DNA from: Campylobacter coli
GTDB lineage: Bacteria > Campylobacterota > Campylobacteria > Campylobacterales > Campylobacteraceae
Direction: 5' to 3'
Length of the DNA stretch: 64,000 nucleotides
Assembly: GCA_039516895.1 (NCBI GenBank)
Contig: CP154437.1
Span: 1,240,001-1,304,000 of the forward strand
The notes under the pieces are model-generated. The model did no database searches, had not been told where the DNA came from, and was given only the letters and a program-made list of their open reading frames with translations. Shown one piece after another: positions 52,179 through 62,434 of the stretch; position 1 is the first letter of the stretch; every line of letters starts with the position of its first letter. Both the position numbers and the translations under genes were made by a program.

Positions 52179-54004
52179 GAGAAAGCCTTAGTAATGATTT
52201 TTGTAAGACTTGCATTAAATTCAGCCGGATTATCCACGCCCATACCTTCGCTAAGTTTTGCCATGTTTAAAACCAAAGTTGCTATATCAGCACTAAAAGT
52301 TTCATTATTTTTAAGGCCTGTAAAAATTGCGTGCTTTGGATTGATTTCCAAAATAGGTTTAAAGTTTTGCTCTTGTCCCATTTGTTTTAAAAGCTGCTGC
52401 ATTGCAAAATCAGGTTTATTTTTATCATAAACAATACAACTTGGACTATCTTTTAAACGACTTGTCAGTCTCACATCTTCAACTTGATCTTTTAAAAGCT
52501 CTTTAAATTTAGCCACCAATGGAGCAAATTCATTTTTTTCTTCATTACTTAATTCATTTTTATCTTCAACTTGGTTAATAGCTACAAATTTCAAGCCCTC
52601 ATATTCTCCAAGCATAGGAGTAACCAAAGAATCGATCTCATCATCCATGAGTAATACTTCTATATTTTTTTGCTTATATTCTTCAAGCAAAGGTGAATTT
52701 CTAAGCAAGCTTTCATTGCTTCCAGTGATATAAAAAATTTCTTTTTGTTCGCCTTGTATATCGTTTTTGTATTCTTCTAAAGAGCGCAAGCTTTCGCCTT
52801 TGGTGCTTTTATAAAGCATGAGTTTTAAAAGACTGTCTTTTTCGCCACCAAAACCATAAAGTCCTTCTTTTAATACCTTGCCAAAATTCTTAAAAAAGCT
52901 TAAATATTTTTCTTTATCTTTATTTTTAAGTTTTTCAAGCTCGCTAAGTATTTTTTTAACACTGGCTTCTTTTACACCTTTTAAAATTTGATTTTCTTGT
53001 AAAATTTCACGGCTTACATTAAGTGGTAAATCCTCTACATCGATGATCCCGCGTACAAAACGCAAATAAGTCGGTAAAAGCTCTTTATCGTCATCACTGA
53101 TAAATACACGCTTTACATAAAGTTTTAAACCGCTTTGATAATCCACACGATAAAGATCAAAAGGTGCATTTTGCGGGATAAAAAATAAAGAATTGTATTC
53201 TAATTTTCCTTCGCTTTTGGTGTGAAGATAAAGCAAGGGTTTGTTAGAATCGTGAAAATTTTGCTCATAAAATCTTTCATAATCCTCTGCTTTAAGGCTT
53301 GATTTTTGCATTCTCCATAGAGCATTAGCTTTGTTAATCTGAGAAATTTTAAGCTCGGTTTTTCCTTCTTCCTCGCCCTCTTTAGCAGGGATAAATTCTT
53401 CTTTTTCCATAAAAATTGGAAATTGAATATGATTTGAATATTTTTCTATAATACTTTCAATTTTATAAGAATTTGCAAATTCATCATCTTTTAAATATAA
53501 AGTGATACTTGTCCCTTGCTCTTCTTTAGTCGCATCTTCAATCTCATAGCCATTTGCATCAGAAATCCAAAGATAGGCTTTATCATCTAAAGCTTTTTTG
53601 CTTAAAACTTCGATTTTGCTAGCTACCATAAATGCAGAATAAAAACCTACGCCAAATTGTCCTATAAGTTGAGAATCTTTTTTTGCATCACCACTTAAAT
53701 TCTCTAAAAAGCTTTTTGTACCACTTTTTGCTATGGTTCCAAGATTGTTAATAAGGTCATCTTTATCCATACCTATACCATTATCACTAATAGTAAGGGT
53801 TTTTTTATCTTTATCGATTTTAATATCTATTCTAGGTTCAAATTTTAAACTTTTATATTTATCATCACTCACGCTTAAAAAATTAAGTTTATCTAAAGCA
53901 TCACTTGAATTTGATACAAGTTCTCTTAAAAATATTTCCTTGTTTGAGTATAAGGAATGAATCATCAATTGTAAAAGTTGATTTACTTCAGTTTGAAACT
54001 GCAT
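52175..54004 (-). CDS. htpG: Chaperone HtpG (Hsp90)
   Basis: 609 residues. N-terminal GHKL ATPase motifs are [10 protein letters not shown] (ATP-binding Asn), [10 protein letters not shown] and [13 protein letters not shown]. Middle-domain [10 protein letters not shown] and the C-terminal dimer domain are present. It is a cytoplasmic stress chaperone. The ATG lies after GGAG. Heads a run with the rhodanese and phosphate transporter genes. Confidence 0.97.
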   Translation of the reverse strand: MQFQTEVNQLLQLMIHSLYSNKEIFLRELVSNSSDALDKLNFLSVSDDKYKSLKFEPRIDIKIDKDKKTLTISDNGIGMDKDDLINNLGTIAKSGTKSFLENLSGDAKKDSQLIGQFGVGFYSAFMVASKIEVLSKKALDDKAYLWISDANGYEIEDATKEEQGTSITLYLKDDEFANSYKIESIIEKYSNHIQFPIFMEKEEFIPAKEGEEEGKTELKISQINKANALWRMQKSSLKAEDYERFYEQNFHDSNKPLLYLHTKSEGKLEYNSLFFIPQNAPFDLYRVDYQSGLKLYVKRVFISDDDKELLPTYLRFVRGIIDVEDLPLNVSREILQENQILKGVKEASVKKILSELEKLKNKDKEKYLSFFKNFGKVLKEGLYGFGGEKDSLLKLMLYKSTKGESLRSLEEYKNDIQGEQKEIFYITGSNESLLRNSPLLEEYKQKNIEVLLMDDEIDSLVTPMLGEYEGLKFVAINQVEDKNELSNEEKNEFAPLVAKFKELLKDQVEDVRLTSRLKDSPSCIVYDKNKPDFAMQQLLKQMGQEQNFKPILEINPKHAIFTGLKNNETFSADIATLVLNMAKLSEGMGVDNPAEFNASLTKIITKAFS

Positions 54005-54076
54005 TTTTTCTCCTTTATAAATTTTGAAACAGATATTTTAGCAAAAAATACAAATTCTAAGGTAAATTTCAAGAGC

Positions 54077-54445
54077 TTACTTAAAAATTATAAAACCAAG
54101 CCAAACTGCTATGAGACAAAGAATTATATTGAATAAAATATTTAAAGAAAAATTAAAATAATTTCCACTTTGTAAAAGCAGTAAATTTTCATAAGAAAAA
54201 GTAGAAAAAGTCGTAAAAGCCCCTAAAAATCCTGTACTTACAAAGCTTTTAATGGCAGGAGATAAACCCTTATGATGCGCATAAGAAAATAAAAGTCCCA
54301 TCATAAAAGATCCTAAGATATTAACAAAAAGAGTACCAAAGCTTATAGAATGAGGTAAAATTTTATTTATCAAATTGATAGAAAGCATTCTTAAAACTGC
54401 CCCTATAAAACCCCCAAAACCCACAACTAAAATAGTATTTAGCAA
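54077..54445 (-). CDS. crcB: Fluoride channel CrcB (Fluc)
   Basis: 122 residues, four helices. GGFIGAVLRML (about 10), GTLFVNILGSFMMGLL with the pore Asn, and STGFLGAFTTFSTFSYE with the pore Phe pair are present. It exports fluoride as a dual-topology dimer. I see no fluoride riboswitch near it. It overlaps plsC by 7 nt and ends the run from ctpA. Confidence 0.93.
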   Translation of the reverse strand: MLNTILVVGFGGFIGAVLRMLSINLINKILPHSISFGTLFVNILGSFMMGLLFSYAHHKGLSPAIKSFVSTGFLGAFTTFSTFSYENLLLLQSGNYFNFSLNILFNIILCLIAVWLGFIIFK

Positions 54446-55140
54446 AGCTTAGCTCTTTCTTGATCTAGCAATTCTTGCATTTTTTTTCTAGTATTTTCAA
54501 GCCATTTATCATCACTCGTATCCACTAAATCCATGCAGATGATTTTCAACACTCCAGAACTAGCACTAAAACTTTTAGTATCTAAAATTTTCGCAGAATC
54601 GACAATTAAAATAGGCTGCACCTTTAAGTCAAGCTTATCGCTTAAAACTTTAGCACCACTTTGAAATTTAAGCAATTTTTCGTTTCTAGAACGCGTTCCC
54701 TCAGGAAAAATTGCCAAAACTCTATCTTCACTCAGTCTTTGCTTAGCTTCTTTTAAAACACGCACCAAATCGCGTGGATTTTTTCTATCTATACAAAGAA
54801 GCTTGGGTTTTTTAATGGCGATTTTAAAAAGAGGAATTTCACCCAATTCTTTTTTAGCAATCCAGCATAAATTTTTAGGATACAAATCCTCTAAAGCTAT
54901 AATGTCTAAAGTGCTTTGATGATTCATTAAAATCATATTTGCACTAAGATTAAATTCTCCTATGACTTCATATTTGCAAAAAAGAATATTTTTTTGAAAT
55001 CTAGCCCAAGATTTTCGAAGTTTCCAAAGAGTATCTTGGGACTTTATAAAACAAAAGCATAACACAACAAAAGCTACGCTTATAATAAAAAATAACCAAA
55101 AATATAAAGCTTTAATTTTTTTGTAAATCACTACTTTCAA
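54439..55140 (-). CDS. plsC: 1-acyl-sn-glycerol-3-phosphate acyltransferase
   Basis: 233 residues. The catalytic HX4D motif is NHQSTLDI near residue 73, and the phosphate-binding motif is FPEGTRS near 145. An N-terminal hydrophobic helix anchors it to the membrane. It makes phosphatidic acid. It overlaps the upstream SH3-domain gene by 29 nt. Confidence 0.93.
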   Translation of the reverse strand: MKVVIYKKIKALYFWLFFIISVAFVVLCFCFIKSQDTLWKLRKSWARFQKNILFCKYEVIGEFNLSANMILMNHQSTLDIIALEDLYPKNLCWIAKKELGEIPLFKIAIKKPKLLCIDRKNPRDLVRVLKEAKQRLSEDRVLAIFPEGTRSRNEKLLKFQSGAKVLSDKLDLKVQPILIVDSAKILDTKSFSASSGVLKIICMDLVDTSDDKWLENTRKKMQELLDQERAKLC

Positions 55141-56311
55141 CCCATCCTATCCTACCATCTTGAAAAAGCACTTTGACGTAATGAAGTCTTTTACCTAACA
55201 CCTCAACCTTTTCGTTAGAATTTGCTGTATAAAAATAAGTTGATGACTCAGTTGGTAAAATTTTAGCTCTAGAACCCGCTTTTAAAATTGCATTTTCTGT
55301 GTTAGTATCTACAAGAAAACCAAGTATAAAACATAAAAGCGCTCCTGCTAAAATAAAATAATTTTTCTTCCAAACAAACCATAATGCCAAAATAAAAGTT
55401 AAAGCCCAAAGAGCATATTGTTTATAAATATTAAAATCCCTATTTGTAGGATTTAAATCGCTTTGAGTGCTTACCTCATCATCGCTGATTTTAAGCTTAA
55501 AGCTCATATTTTCCATTTTTTTAGTGTCTTTGTTAAAATAAGAAAATTCAAAATCTGTTTTAGTCGATGGAAAAATAGCATAATAAAAAGCATTAGAAGA
55601 ATTAAAATCACCCTTTAAATTTTCAATACCCTGTTTCTCGACTCCATTTACAAAAAAACTCTTAAGATTTGTATTTGTAGCACTTAATTCAATCATTGTA
55701 ATAATATTTGAATCATCAAAATAACTGGTTTTAATTTTTTTAACTTCCAAAGAACTTGCCACAAGATGTGAAAAGTTTTTATTATTGGGCGTATTTTCAA
55801 ACTGGATAGTACCTATACTAATACTAGCACTTTGAAAAACTTTTCCATTTCTTAAAAGACTGACTGAAATCTGTTCCAAATTTGCATTTGAAGTTTTAGC
55901 CTCAAACCACAAAACAGCCCTATAATCGCCTTTAATGTACTCCCATTTTAAATCAGGATTTAAAAAAACCAAGTCCTTGCTTTTTTGCAAAGTGATATTA
56001 AAATCAAAATTTGTATCTTCTGTAGTTTTGGCATGAAGGATTATGGGAAACGCCTCTCCAACATATACTTTGCTAAGATAATCATCAGTAGTAAGAACTA
56101 AAGAGCTTTGGGGTATAAAAGGATCATATATATTACTATCAAAATCGGAATTTTCATCACTTGGAGCGATATTTTGATAAATTTGCTGCTCCTCTTTTGG
56201 AAGTTTTTGTAGTTCTTTTTGCATATTTTCATCTTGACCATCAAAAACAGAAATTTCACTTCGAGCAAAAAGACTAAAACAAACAAAAACTAGAAAAAGT
56301 ATTATTCTCAC
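55112..56311 (-). CDS. Exported membrane protein with C-terminal SH3-like domain
   Basis: 399 residues. Signal peptide (MRIILFLVFVCFSLFARSE), a periplasmic beta-rich domain to about 290, two hydrophobic helices (about 297-340), then an SH3-like module (EKVEVLGKRLHYVKVLFQDGRIGWVESSDL). The layout recalls BatD-like proteins but no family is certain (C. jejuni Cj0515). It overlaps purQ by 4 nt and plsC by 29 nt. Confidence 0.78.
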   Translation of the reverse strand: MRIILFLVFVCFSLFARSEISVFDGQDENMQKELQKLPKEEQQIYQNIAPSDENSDFDSNIYDPFIPQSSLVLTTDDYLSKVYVGEAFPIILHAKTTEDTNFDFNITLQKSKDLVFLNPDLKWEYIKGDYRAVLWFEAKTSNANLEQISVSLLRNGKVFQSASISIGTIQFENTPNNKNFSHLVASSLEVKKIKTSYFDDSNIITMIELSATNTNLKSFFVNGVEKQGIENLKGDFNSSNAFYYAIFPSTKTDFEFSYFNKDTKKMENMSFKLKISDDEVSTQSDLNPTNRDFNIYKQYALWALTFILALWFVWKKNYFILAGALLCFILGFLVDTNTENAILKAGSRAKILPTESSTYFYTANSNEKVEVLGKRLHYVKVLFQDGRIGWVESSDLQKN

Positions 56312-56955
56312 ATAAAGCCTTCAAGCATTCTTAAGCCTATATCATTACCTAAAATTTTATCGCAAGCACGCTCTGGATGAGGCATAAGACCAAAAATTTT
56401 TTTATTTTCATCACAAATTCCTGCGATATCTAACACAGAGCCATTAGGATTTGGTTCATATTTTAAAAGGATTAAATCCTTATCTTGCATTTTTTTCAAA
56501 GTAGCTTCATCTGCATAATAATTTCCTTCGCCATGAGCAATAGGAAGATTGATGATTTCATCTTTCTTAAAATTTTTTAAGAAAACATTATTATTCGAAA
56601 CAACTCTTAAATTTTGATTTTTTGAAATAAAGCTTAAATTATTATTATGCTTCATGGCACCTTCTAAAAGTCCGCTTTCAAGCAAAATTTGAAAACCATT
56701 GCAAATTCCTAAAATATATCCACCTCTTTTCGCATGTGCAATAACGCCTTGCATAGCAGGAGCAATTTTAGCAATTGCTGCACATCTTAAATAATCTCCA
56801 TAAGAAAATCCTCCAGGTAAAACCACTAAGTCTGCATTAATTTCTTTTTCTTCGTGCCAAACGACTTGCGCTTTTACGCCGATTTTTTCAAAAGCATATT
56901 GGGTATCAAATTCGCAGTTTGTTCCAGGAAATCTAATAATAGCAACTTTCATCAT
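56308..56955 (-). CDS. purQ: Phosphoribosylformylglycinamidine synthase subunit PurQ
   Basis: 215 residues. A class I glutamine amidotransferase with catalytic Cys in LGICNGFQILLESG near residue 87 and His/Glu in GLMPHPERA. It supplies ammonia to PurL in purine synthesis; purL is not in this window. Overlaps purS by 4 nt. Confidence 0.95.
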   Translation of the reverse strand: MMKVAIIRFPGTNCEFDTQYAFEKIGVKAQVVWHEEKEINADLVVLPGGFSYGDYLRCAAIAKIAPAMQGVIAHAKRGGYILGICNGFQILLESGLLEGAMKHNNNLSFISKNQNLRVVSNNNVFLKNFKKDEIINLPIAHGEGNYYADEATLKKMQDKDLILLKYEPNPNGSVLDIAGICDENKKIFGLMPHPERACDKILGNDIGLRMLEGFM

Positions 56956-57197
56956 TTCTCACTTACAATAAGCTCATAATCTTCGATTACGCTATTTACC
57001 AAAAGCTCTTCACACATACTTTTTACGCGCTCTTTTGCTTTTTGTTCATTACTCTCATCTAAATCAAGTATAATTTGTTTAGCTACTCTTGCTTCTTTTA
57101 CTTCGTTAAAATTTAAAGAATGTAAAGCCTTTTCTATAGCTTTTCCTTGGGGATCTAAAACACCATTTTTTAAAAAAACATTGACAACTATTTTCAT
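56952..57197 (-). CDS. purS: Phosphoribosylformylglycinamidine synthase subunit PurS
   Basis: 81 residues, MKIVVNVFLKNGVLDPQGKAIEKALHSLNF, the typical small PurS. It bridges PurQ and small PurL. It lies 8 nt after purC. Confidence 0.95.
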   Translation of the reverse strand: MKIVVNVFLKNGVLDPQGKAIEKALHSLNFNEVKEARVAKQIILDLDESNEQKAKERVKSMCEELLVNSVIEDYELIVSEK

Positions 57198-57205
57198 TAT
57201 ATTCC

Positions 57206-57916
57206 TTAGTTTAGAATTCTTTTTAAAACCTCTTCATAGGCCATTTTAACATTTCCTAAATCTTGACGAAATCTGTCTTTATCTAGCTTTTCATTGCTAA
57301 ATTTATCCCAAAATCTACAGCTATCAGGACTGATTTCATCTGCTAAAACGAGCTCGTTATCTTTAGTTAAACCCAGCTCAATTTTAAAATCAATAAGTCT
57401 TAAATTTTTAGCATCAAAAAAAGGACTTAAGATCGCATTAATCTTTTTAGCCATTTCTTTAATTTCTTTAATCTGTGCCTCATTTTGTACTAAATTTAAA
57501 ATCAAACAATGCTCATCATTAATAAAAGGATCTCCTAGCTCATCATTTTTAAGACAAAATTCCACCAAAACAAAAGGTAAAACCGTGCCATCTTTAATAC
57601 CCAATCTTTTTGTAAGCGATCCTGTTGCAACATTGCGTACTATAACCTCAATAGGTATAATTTTACATTTTTTTATCACTTGCTCATTGTCGTTAATGGT
57701 TTCAACCAAATGGGTTTTTATGCCATTTTTTTCAAGTAAATGAAAAAGCTCGGTGCTGATTTTGCAATTTAATGCGCCCTTTCCGCTTTCGCTCCCCCTT
57801 TTTTCGGCATTAAAAGCTGTTAAATCATCTTTAAATTCACTTATAAGAAAATTTTCATCTTCGGTAGCATAGAGTTTTTTACCCTTACCTTCATAAAGTA
57901 ATTCTTTTTTTTTCAT
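57206..57916 (-). CDS. purC: SAICAR synthase
   Basis: 236 residues. [17 protein letters not shown] at the N-terminus, [13 protein letters not shown] near 93 and [12 protein letters not shown] near 195 are diagnostic. The enzyme couples CAIR with aspartate in purine synthesis. Follows ctpA by 2 nt. Confidence 0.97.
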   Translation of the reverse strand: MKKKELLYEGKGKKLYATEDENFLISEFKDDLTAFNAEKRGSESGKGALNCKISTELFHLLEKNGIKTHLVETINDNEQVIKKCKIIPIEVIVRNVATGSLTKRLGIKDGTVLPFVLVEFCLKNDELGDPFINDEHCLILNLVQNEAQIKEIKEMAKKINAILSPFFDAKNLRLIDFKIELGLTKDNELVLADEISPDSCRFWDKFSNEKLDKDRFRQDLGNVKMAYEEVLKRILN

Positions 57917-57918
57917 AA

Positions 57919-59241
57919 TTATTGTCCTTGTTTAATATTTAAGATTTTGATAGTATCTATGGCAGATTTTAACTGCGCATCATCATTAATTTGCTTTTGA
58001 GTAATAATATTCTTATCATTTTTTTGTTCTTTCTTGTCTTCTTTTTTCTCATTTTTATCAAGTTTTTCTAGCTCACTCTCTAAATGCTGCTTTAAATCGC
58101 TTTCTTTGATATTGAAACTATCTTCTTGAGTATTGACTTTTCCTGGAAACACTTCAATATCGGGTTTTACACCCACTGCTTGAATAGTGCGTCCACTTGG
58201 CAAATAATATCTTGCAATAGTAAGTCTTAAAGCTTCAGTTTCATTAATCGGAATAATTTGCTGAACACTGCCTTTTCCAAAAGTATTTTCTCCTACAATT
58301 ATAGCTCGCTTAAGATCTTGCAAAGCCCCACTAACAATCTCACTAGCACTCGCACTTCCCCCATTTACAAGCACCACTAAAGAACTATCAGAAATTTTAT
58401 TTTTTGGATTTGCTTTATACTCTTGATTTTCACTTGTAACGCGTCCTTTTTGAGAAACAATCACTCCTTTATCTACGAACAAATTAACAAGTCCAGTGGC
58501 TTGATTTAAAAGGCCGCCAGGATTATTTCTTAAATCCAAAATTACACCCTTTACATCAGGATGTTTTTTAAGCTCTTTGCTTGTCATATCTACAACATTT
58601 TTATCAAAATTTGTAACTCTTAAATAAAGTATATTTTCATTTTCAATAAGCTTTGCATAAACACTTTCTACTTTGATAATATCACGCGTTAAAGCAACAT
58701 CAAAAGGCTTAGTCGCTCCTTTTCTAAATATAGTAAGAGTGATTTGTGTCTTTGGTTTTCCACGCATTTTATCTACTGCATCATTTAAGTTGATTCCCAA
58801 AGTAGCTTCATCATTGATTTTTAATATAATATCACCTGATTTAATCCCTGCTTTATCCGCTGGAGTTCCTTCTATAGGAGAGATAACAGTCAAGGCACCA
58901 TCTTTCATACCTACAGTGATCCCAAGCCCACCAAATTCACCACTTGTTTGAATTTTCATATCGTTAAAATCTTTTTCATTTAAAAAAGAGGAATGTGCAT
59001 CAAGATTACTCAGAAGCCCAGAAAGTGACTTATCAATCAAATCTGTAATATTTTCATCATCTACATAATACTGCTCGACTATAGCTAAAGTTTTAGTCAG
59101 TTTATCCAAAGACTCTAAGCGTTGTTGCATTAAATCAGATTGATTCTTTGGTTTTGCTTGTAGGTTGCTTGCTAAAAAAACACAAAGAGCCAAAGAGCCT
59201 GTAAAGCCTGTAATAGCGGCTAGAAATCTTTTACTACTCAA
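57919..59241 (-). CDS. ctpA: Carboxy-terminal processing protease (CtpA/Prc family)
   Basis: 440 residues from a TTG at 59239-59241 ([13 protein letters not shown]), preferred over an ATG 33 nt upstream because GGAG lies 6 nt before it. Signal peptide ends near SNLQA. The PDZ domain (about 85-170) and S41 protease domain follow, with the catalytic Ser in [14 protein letters not shown] and Lys in GKGSVQ. A Lys/Glu-rich tail (about 375-420) is lineage-specific. It acts in the periplasm. Confidence 0.92.
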   Translation of the reverse strand: MSSKRFLAAITGFTGSLALCVFLASNLQAKPKNQSDLMQQRLESLDKLTKTLAIVEQYYVDDENITDLIDKSLSGLLSNLDAHSSFLNEKDFNDMKIQTSGEFGGLGITVGMKDGALTVISPIEGTPADKAGIKSGDIILKINDEATLGINLNDAVDKMRGKPKTQITLTIFRKGATKPFDVALTRDIIKVESVYAKLIENENILYLRVTNFDKNVVDMTSKELKKHPDVKGVILDLRNNPGGLLNQATGLVNLFVDKGVIVSQKGRVTSENQEYKANPKNKISDSSLVVLVNGGSASASEIVSGALQDLKRAIIVGENTFGKGSVQQIIPINETEALRLTIARYYLPSGRTIQAVGVKPDIEVFPGKVNTQEDSFNIKESDLKQHLESELEKLDKNEKKEDKKEQKNDKNIITQKQINDDAQLKSAIDTIKILNIKQGQ

Positions 59242-59399
59242 AATGAACTCCAAAATTAAATATTTTAAGCCCAAATTTTAATAACTTTTGCTTAAAAATT
59301 CGTAAATAATACTAAATTTGTTATAAGTTTAATGGATTTAAAAAAATTAATGCTAAAATATTTTATATTTTTTAATTTTAAAGCAAGAAAGAATATATA

Positions 59400-59681
59400 A
59401 TGAAACACACTCATACACATTCTCCAAAACATATCAAAGCCATAAGTAATCGCCTAAGTCGTACCATAGGACATTTAGAAGCTATTAAAAAAATGGTTGA
59501 AAGAGATGAGGATTGTAGTGATATTCTTATCCAGCTTGCTGCGGTCAAAGCAGCGGTTAACAATACCGCCAAAGCCATACTTAAAGAACATTTAGCCCAT
59601 TGTATGTATCATGCAGTGATGGAAAAAGATACGCAAAGCATAGAAGATTTAAACAAAGCTATTGATATGTTTGTCAAGTAG
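59400..59681 (+). CDS. CsoR/RcnR-family metal-sensing repressor
   Basis: 93 residues, all helical, DUF156. Putative ligands Cys39, His64 and Cys68 have the 25- and 4-residue spacing of copper-sensing CsoR. The His-rich N-terminus (MKHTHTHSPKH, His3) is more like RcnR. It is thus probably a Cu(I) or other metal sensor that lets go of its operator when bound. No transporter gene adjoins it, so its target is unknown (C. jejuni Cj0510c). It lies between the divergent ctpA and clpB genes. Confidence 0.85.
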   Translation: MKHTHTHSPKHIKAISNRLSRTIGHLEAIKKMVERDEDCSDILIQLAAVKAAVNNTAKAILKEHLAHCMYHAVMEKDTQSIEDLNKAIDMFVK

Positions 59682-59754
59682 CCTTTTTTTAATACTCTAA
59701 ATTGAATACTTTCAAATAAATACTTAATTTTATTGCAAAAATATTATAAAATAA

Positions 59755-59784
59755 CTTGACATTATTTGACTAAAGTTATATAAT
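59755..59784 (+). promoter_or_regulatory. clpB promoter with overlapping HAIR (HspR) operator
   Basis: TTGACA (59756-59761), 17 nt, TATAAT (59779-59784): a perfect sigma-70 consensus, rare in Campylobacter. CTTGACA-N7-ACTAAAG (59755-59775) matches 11 of 14 positions of the HAIR consensus CTTGAGT-N7-ACTCAAG bound by the heat-shock repressor HspR. It covers the -35 box. Confidence 0.8.
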
Positions 59785-59816
59785 GCTGTATATATAAAAC
59801 TTGAAAAGGATATACA

Positions 59817-62390
59817 ATGGCAAATATACAAGAATTTTTAACCGACAATATGCTTTCAAATCTTGAAAGTGCGGCATCTTTAGCAATTCATTCTAAAAAT
59901 AATGAAGTTGTCCCTTTGCATCTTTTATGGGCTTTAATTGTAGACAGTTCAAGTATTTTAAATCAAATTTGTAATAAATTTAATATTTCAAAAGAAGCTT
60001 TAGAGCTTGAAATCAAAAGCAAAATTTCAAATCTTGCAACAAGCTCTAATGTAAATCGTGAAAATATGCGTTTTTCTAATGAATTTATCAATTCTTTAGA
60101 AAGTGCTAAAGGACTCATGAGTGCCAATGGTGATAACTATTTAAGCGTAGATACTTGGCTTATAAGCGAAAGTGAAAAAAACCCTATTAGAGAAATTTTA
60201 GCTAAATTTATAGATATTAAAGAATTTCAAAAAGAACTCCAAAATCTAAGAGCGGGACGCAAAATCGAAAGCAAAACAAGTGATGAAACCTTAGACAGCT
60301 TAAATAAATTTGGTATAGATTTAACCGCAAAAGCAAGTGAAGGAAAGCTTGATCCTGTTATAGGCAGAGAAGAAGAAATCGAACGCTTGATGCAAATTCT
60401 TATACGCAAAACGAAAAACAATCCTATACTTTTAGGTGAACCAGGAGTAGGAAAAACAGCAATCGTAGAAGCTTTAGCACAAAGAATTATCAAAAAAGAT
60501 GTACCAAAATCTTTACAAAATAAAAAAGTCATAGCACTTGATATGAGTGCATTGATCGCAGGGGCAAAATATCGTGGAGAATTTGAAGATAGATTAAAAG
60601 CGGTGGTAAATGAGGTTATTAAAAGTGAAAATATCATACTTTTTATCGATGAAATTCACACCATAGTAGGCGCAGGAGCAAGCGAAGGAAGTATGGATGC
60701 GGCAAATATTTTAAAGCCAGCACTTGCAAGAGGCGAACTACACACCATAGGAGCAACCACTCTTAAAGAATATCGCAAATACTTTGAAAAAGATGCAGCC
60801 TTACAACGCCGTTTTCAACCCGTAAATGTAGGTGAGCCTAGCGTAAATGAAGCTTTAGCAATGCTAAGAGGTATTAAAGAAAAACTTGAAATTCATCACA
60901 ATGTCACCATAAATGATAGCGCTTTAGTAGCGGCAGCTAAGCTTTCAAAACGCTACATAGCCGATCGTTTTTTACCCGATAAAGCAATTGATTTAATCGA
61001 TGAAGCTGCGGCTGAACTTAAAATGCAAATTGAAAGCGAACCAAGCTCTTTAAGAAAAGTACGCAAAGACATAGAAACCTTAGAAGTAGAAAATGAAGCT
61101 TTAAAAATGGAAAATGATGAAAAAAATCAAAAAAGACTAGATGAAATTTCCAAGGAGCTAGCAAATTTAAAAGAAAAACAAAGTGCCTTAAACTCTCAAT
61201 TTGAAAATGAAAAAGCAGTCTTTGATAGCATAAGTGCAAAGAAAAAAGAAATTGATAGTCTAAAAAATGAAGCCGTTTTTGCGAAAAACAAGGGTGAATT
61301 CCAAAAAGCTGCAGAATTAGAATATGGCAAAATTCCAGAATGCGAAAAAGAAGTGGCAAATTTGGAAGAAAAATGGAAAAAAATGAGCGAAAATGGAGTC
61401 TTGCTTAAAAATCAAGTTGATGAAGATTTGGTTGCTGGAATTTTAAGTAAATGGACAGGGATTAGCGTGCAAAAAATGCTGACTTCAGAAAAACAAAAAT
61501 TTTTGGAAGTAGAAAAACACCTAAAAGAAAGCGTAATTGGACAAGATAAAGCTCTAAGCGCTTTAGCAAGAGCTATCAAACGCAATAAAGCAGGATTAAA
61601 TGCAGACAACAAACCTATAGGAAGCTTTTTATTTTTAGGACCTACAGGAGTAGGAAAAACACAATCTGCTAAGGCTTTGGCGAAATTTTTATTTGATGAT
61701 GAAAAAGCAATGATTCGCTTTGATATGAGTGAATTTATGGAAAAACATAGTGTTTCAAGACTCTTAGGAGCACCTCCTGGCTATATAGGACATGAAGAGG
61801 GTGGCGAGCTCACTGAAGCGGTGCGTAGAAAGCCTTATAGTGTGCTTTTATTTGATGAAGTCGAAAAAGCTCATAAAGATGTATTTAATGTGCTTTTAGG
61901 AATTTTAGATGATGGTAGAGCAACCGATAGCAAAGGTGTAACCGTGGATTTTAAAAATACCATTATCATTTTAACTTCAAATATCGCCTCAAGTGCTATC
62001 ATGAATTTAAATGGAAAAGAACAAGAAGATGCGGTAAAAAATGAGTTAAAAAATTTCTTCAAGCCTGAATTTTTAAATCGCTTAGACGATATCATCACCT
62101 TTAATCCACTTGGAAAAGATGAGGCATATGAAATAGTTAAGCTTTTATTTAAAGACTTGCAAAAAAGTTTGGAAAATAAAGGCATAAAAGCAAGTCTTAG
62201 TGAAAATGCTGCACTTTTAATCGCTAAGGACGGATTTGATCCTGACTTTGGTGCTAGACCTTTAAGAAGGGCTATTTATGATTTAATCGAAGACAAACTA
62301 AGCGATATGATACTTGCAGATAAGCTTGATGAAAACGATGAGATCATCATCGATGCAAAAAATGATGAGATTGTTATCGAAAAAGTTTAA
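59817..62390 (+). CDS. clpB: ATP-dependent disaggregase ClpB
   Basis: 857 residues. N-domain (1-145), AAA1 with Walker [10 protein letters not shown] (about 200), a coiled-coil middle domain (about 400-520) and AAA2 with GPTGVGKTQ (about 600) and [12 protein letters not shown]. It rescues aggregated proteins with DnaK. AAAAGGA precedes the ATG. The HspR-type promoter upstream agrees with its heat-shock control in C. jejuni. Confidence 0.97.
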   Translation: MANIQEFLTDNMLSNLESAASLAIHSKNNEVVPLHLLWALIVDSSSILNQICNKFNISKEALELEIKSKISNLATSSNVNRENMRFSNEFINSLESAKGLMSANGDNYLSVDTWLISESEKNPIREILAKFIDIKEFQKELQNLRAGRKIESKTSDETLDSLNKFGIDLTAKASEGKLDPVIGREEEIERLMQILIRKTKNNPILLGEPGVGKTAIVEALAQRIIKKDVPKSLQNKKVIALDMSALIAGAKYRGEFEDRLKAVVNEVIKSENIILFIDEIHTIVGAGASEGSMDAANILKPALARGELHTIGATTLKEYRKYFEKDAALQRRFQPVNVGEPSVNEALAMLRGIKEKLEIHHNVTINDSALVAAAKLSKRYIADRFLPDKAIDLIDEAAAELKMQIESEPSSLRKVRKDIETLEVENEALKMENDEKNQKRLDEISKELANLKEKQSALNSQFENEKAVFDSISAKKKEIDSLKNEAVFAKNKGEFQKAAELEYGKIPECEKEVANLEEKWKKMSENGVLLKNQVDEDLVAGILSKWTGISVQKMLTSEKQKFLEVEKHLKESVIGQDKALSALARAIKRNKAGLNADNKPIGSFLFLGPTGVGKTQSAKALAKFLFDDEKAMIRFDMSEFMEKHSVSRLLGAPPGYIGHEEGGELTEAVRRKPYSVLLFDEVEKAHKDVFNVLLGILDDGRATDSKGVTVDFKNTIIILTSNIASSAIMNLNGKEQEDAVKNELKNFFKPEFLNRLDDIITFNPLGKDEAYEIVKLLFKDLQKSLENKGIKASLSENAALLIAKDGFDPDFGARPLRRAIYDLIEDKLSDMILADKLDENDEIIIDAKNDEIVIEKV

Positions 62391-62399
62391 CTCTTTTTA

Positions 62400-62425
62400 G
62401 AAGAAATAGATTTTTCTATTTCTTC
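62400..62425. terminator. Convergent terminator between clpB and pbpA
   Basis: GAAGAAATAG (62400-62409) and CTATTTCTTC (62416-62425) form a perfect 10 bp stem with a 6 nt loop. T-runs lie on both sides, so it may serve both genes. Confidence 0.75.
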
Positions 62426-62434
62426 GCATACTTT

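Noticed and set aside
54077-54445. Fluoride riboswitch for crcB
   Set aside because: crcB overlaps plsC in an operon, leaving no upstream non-coding space for one.
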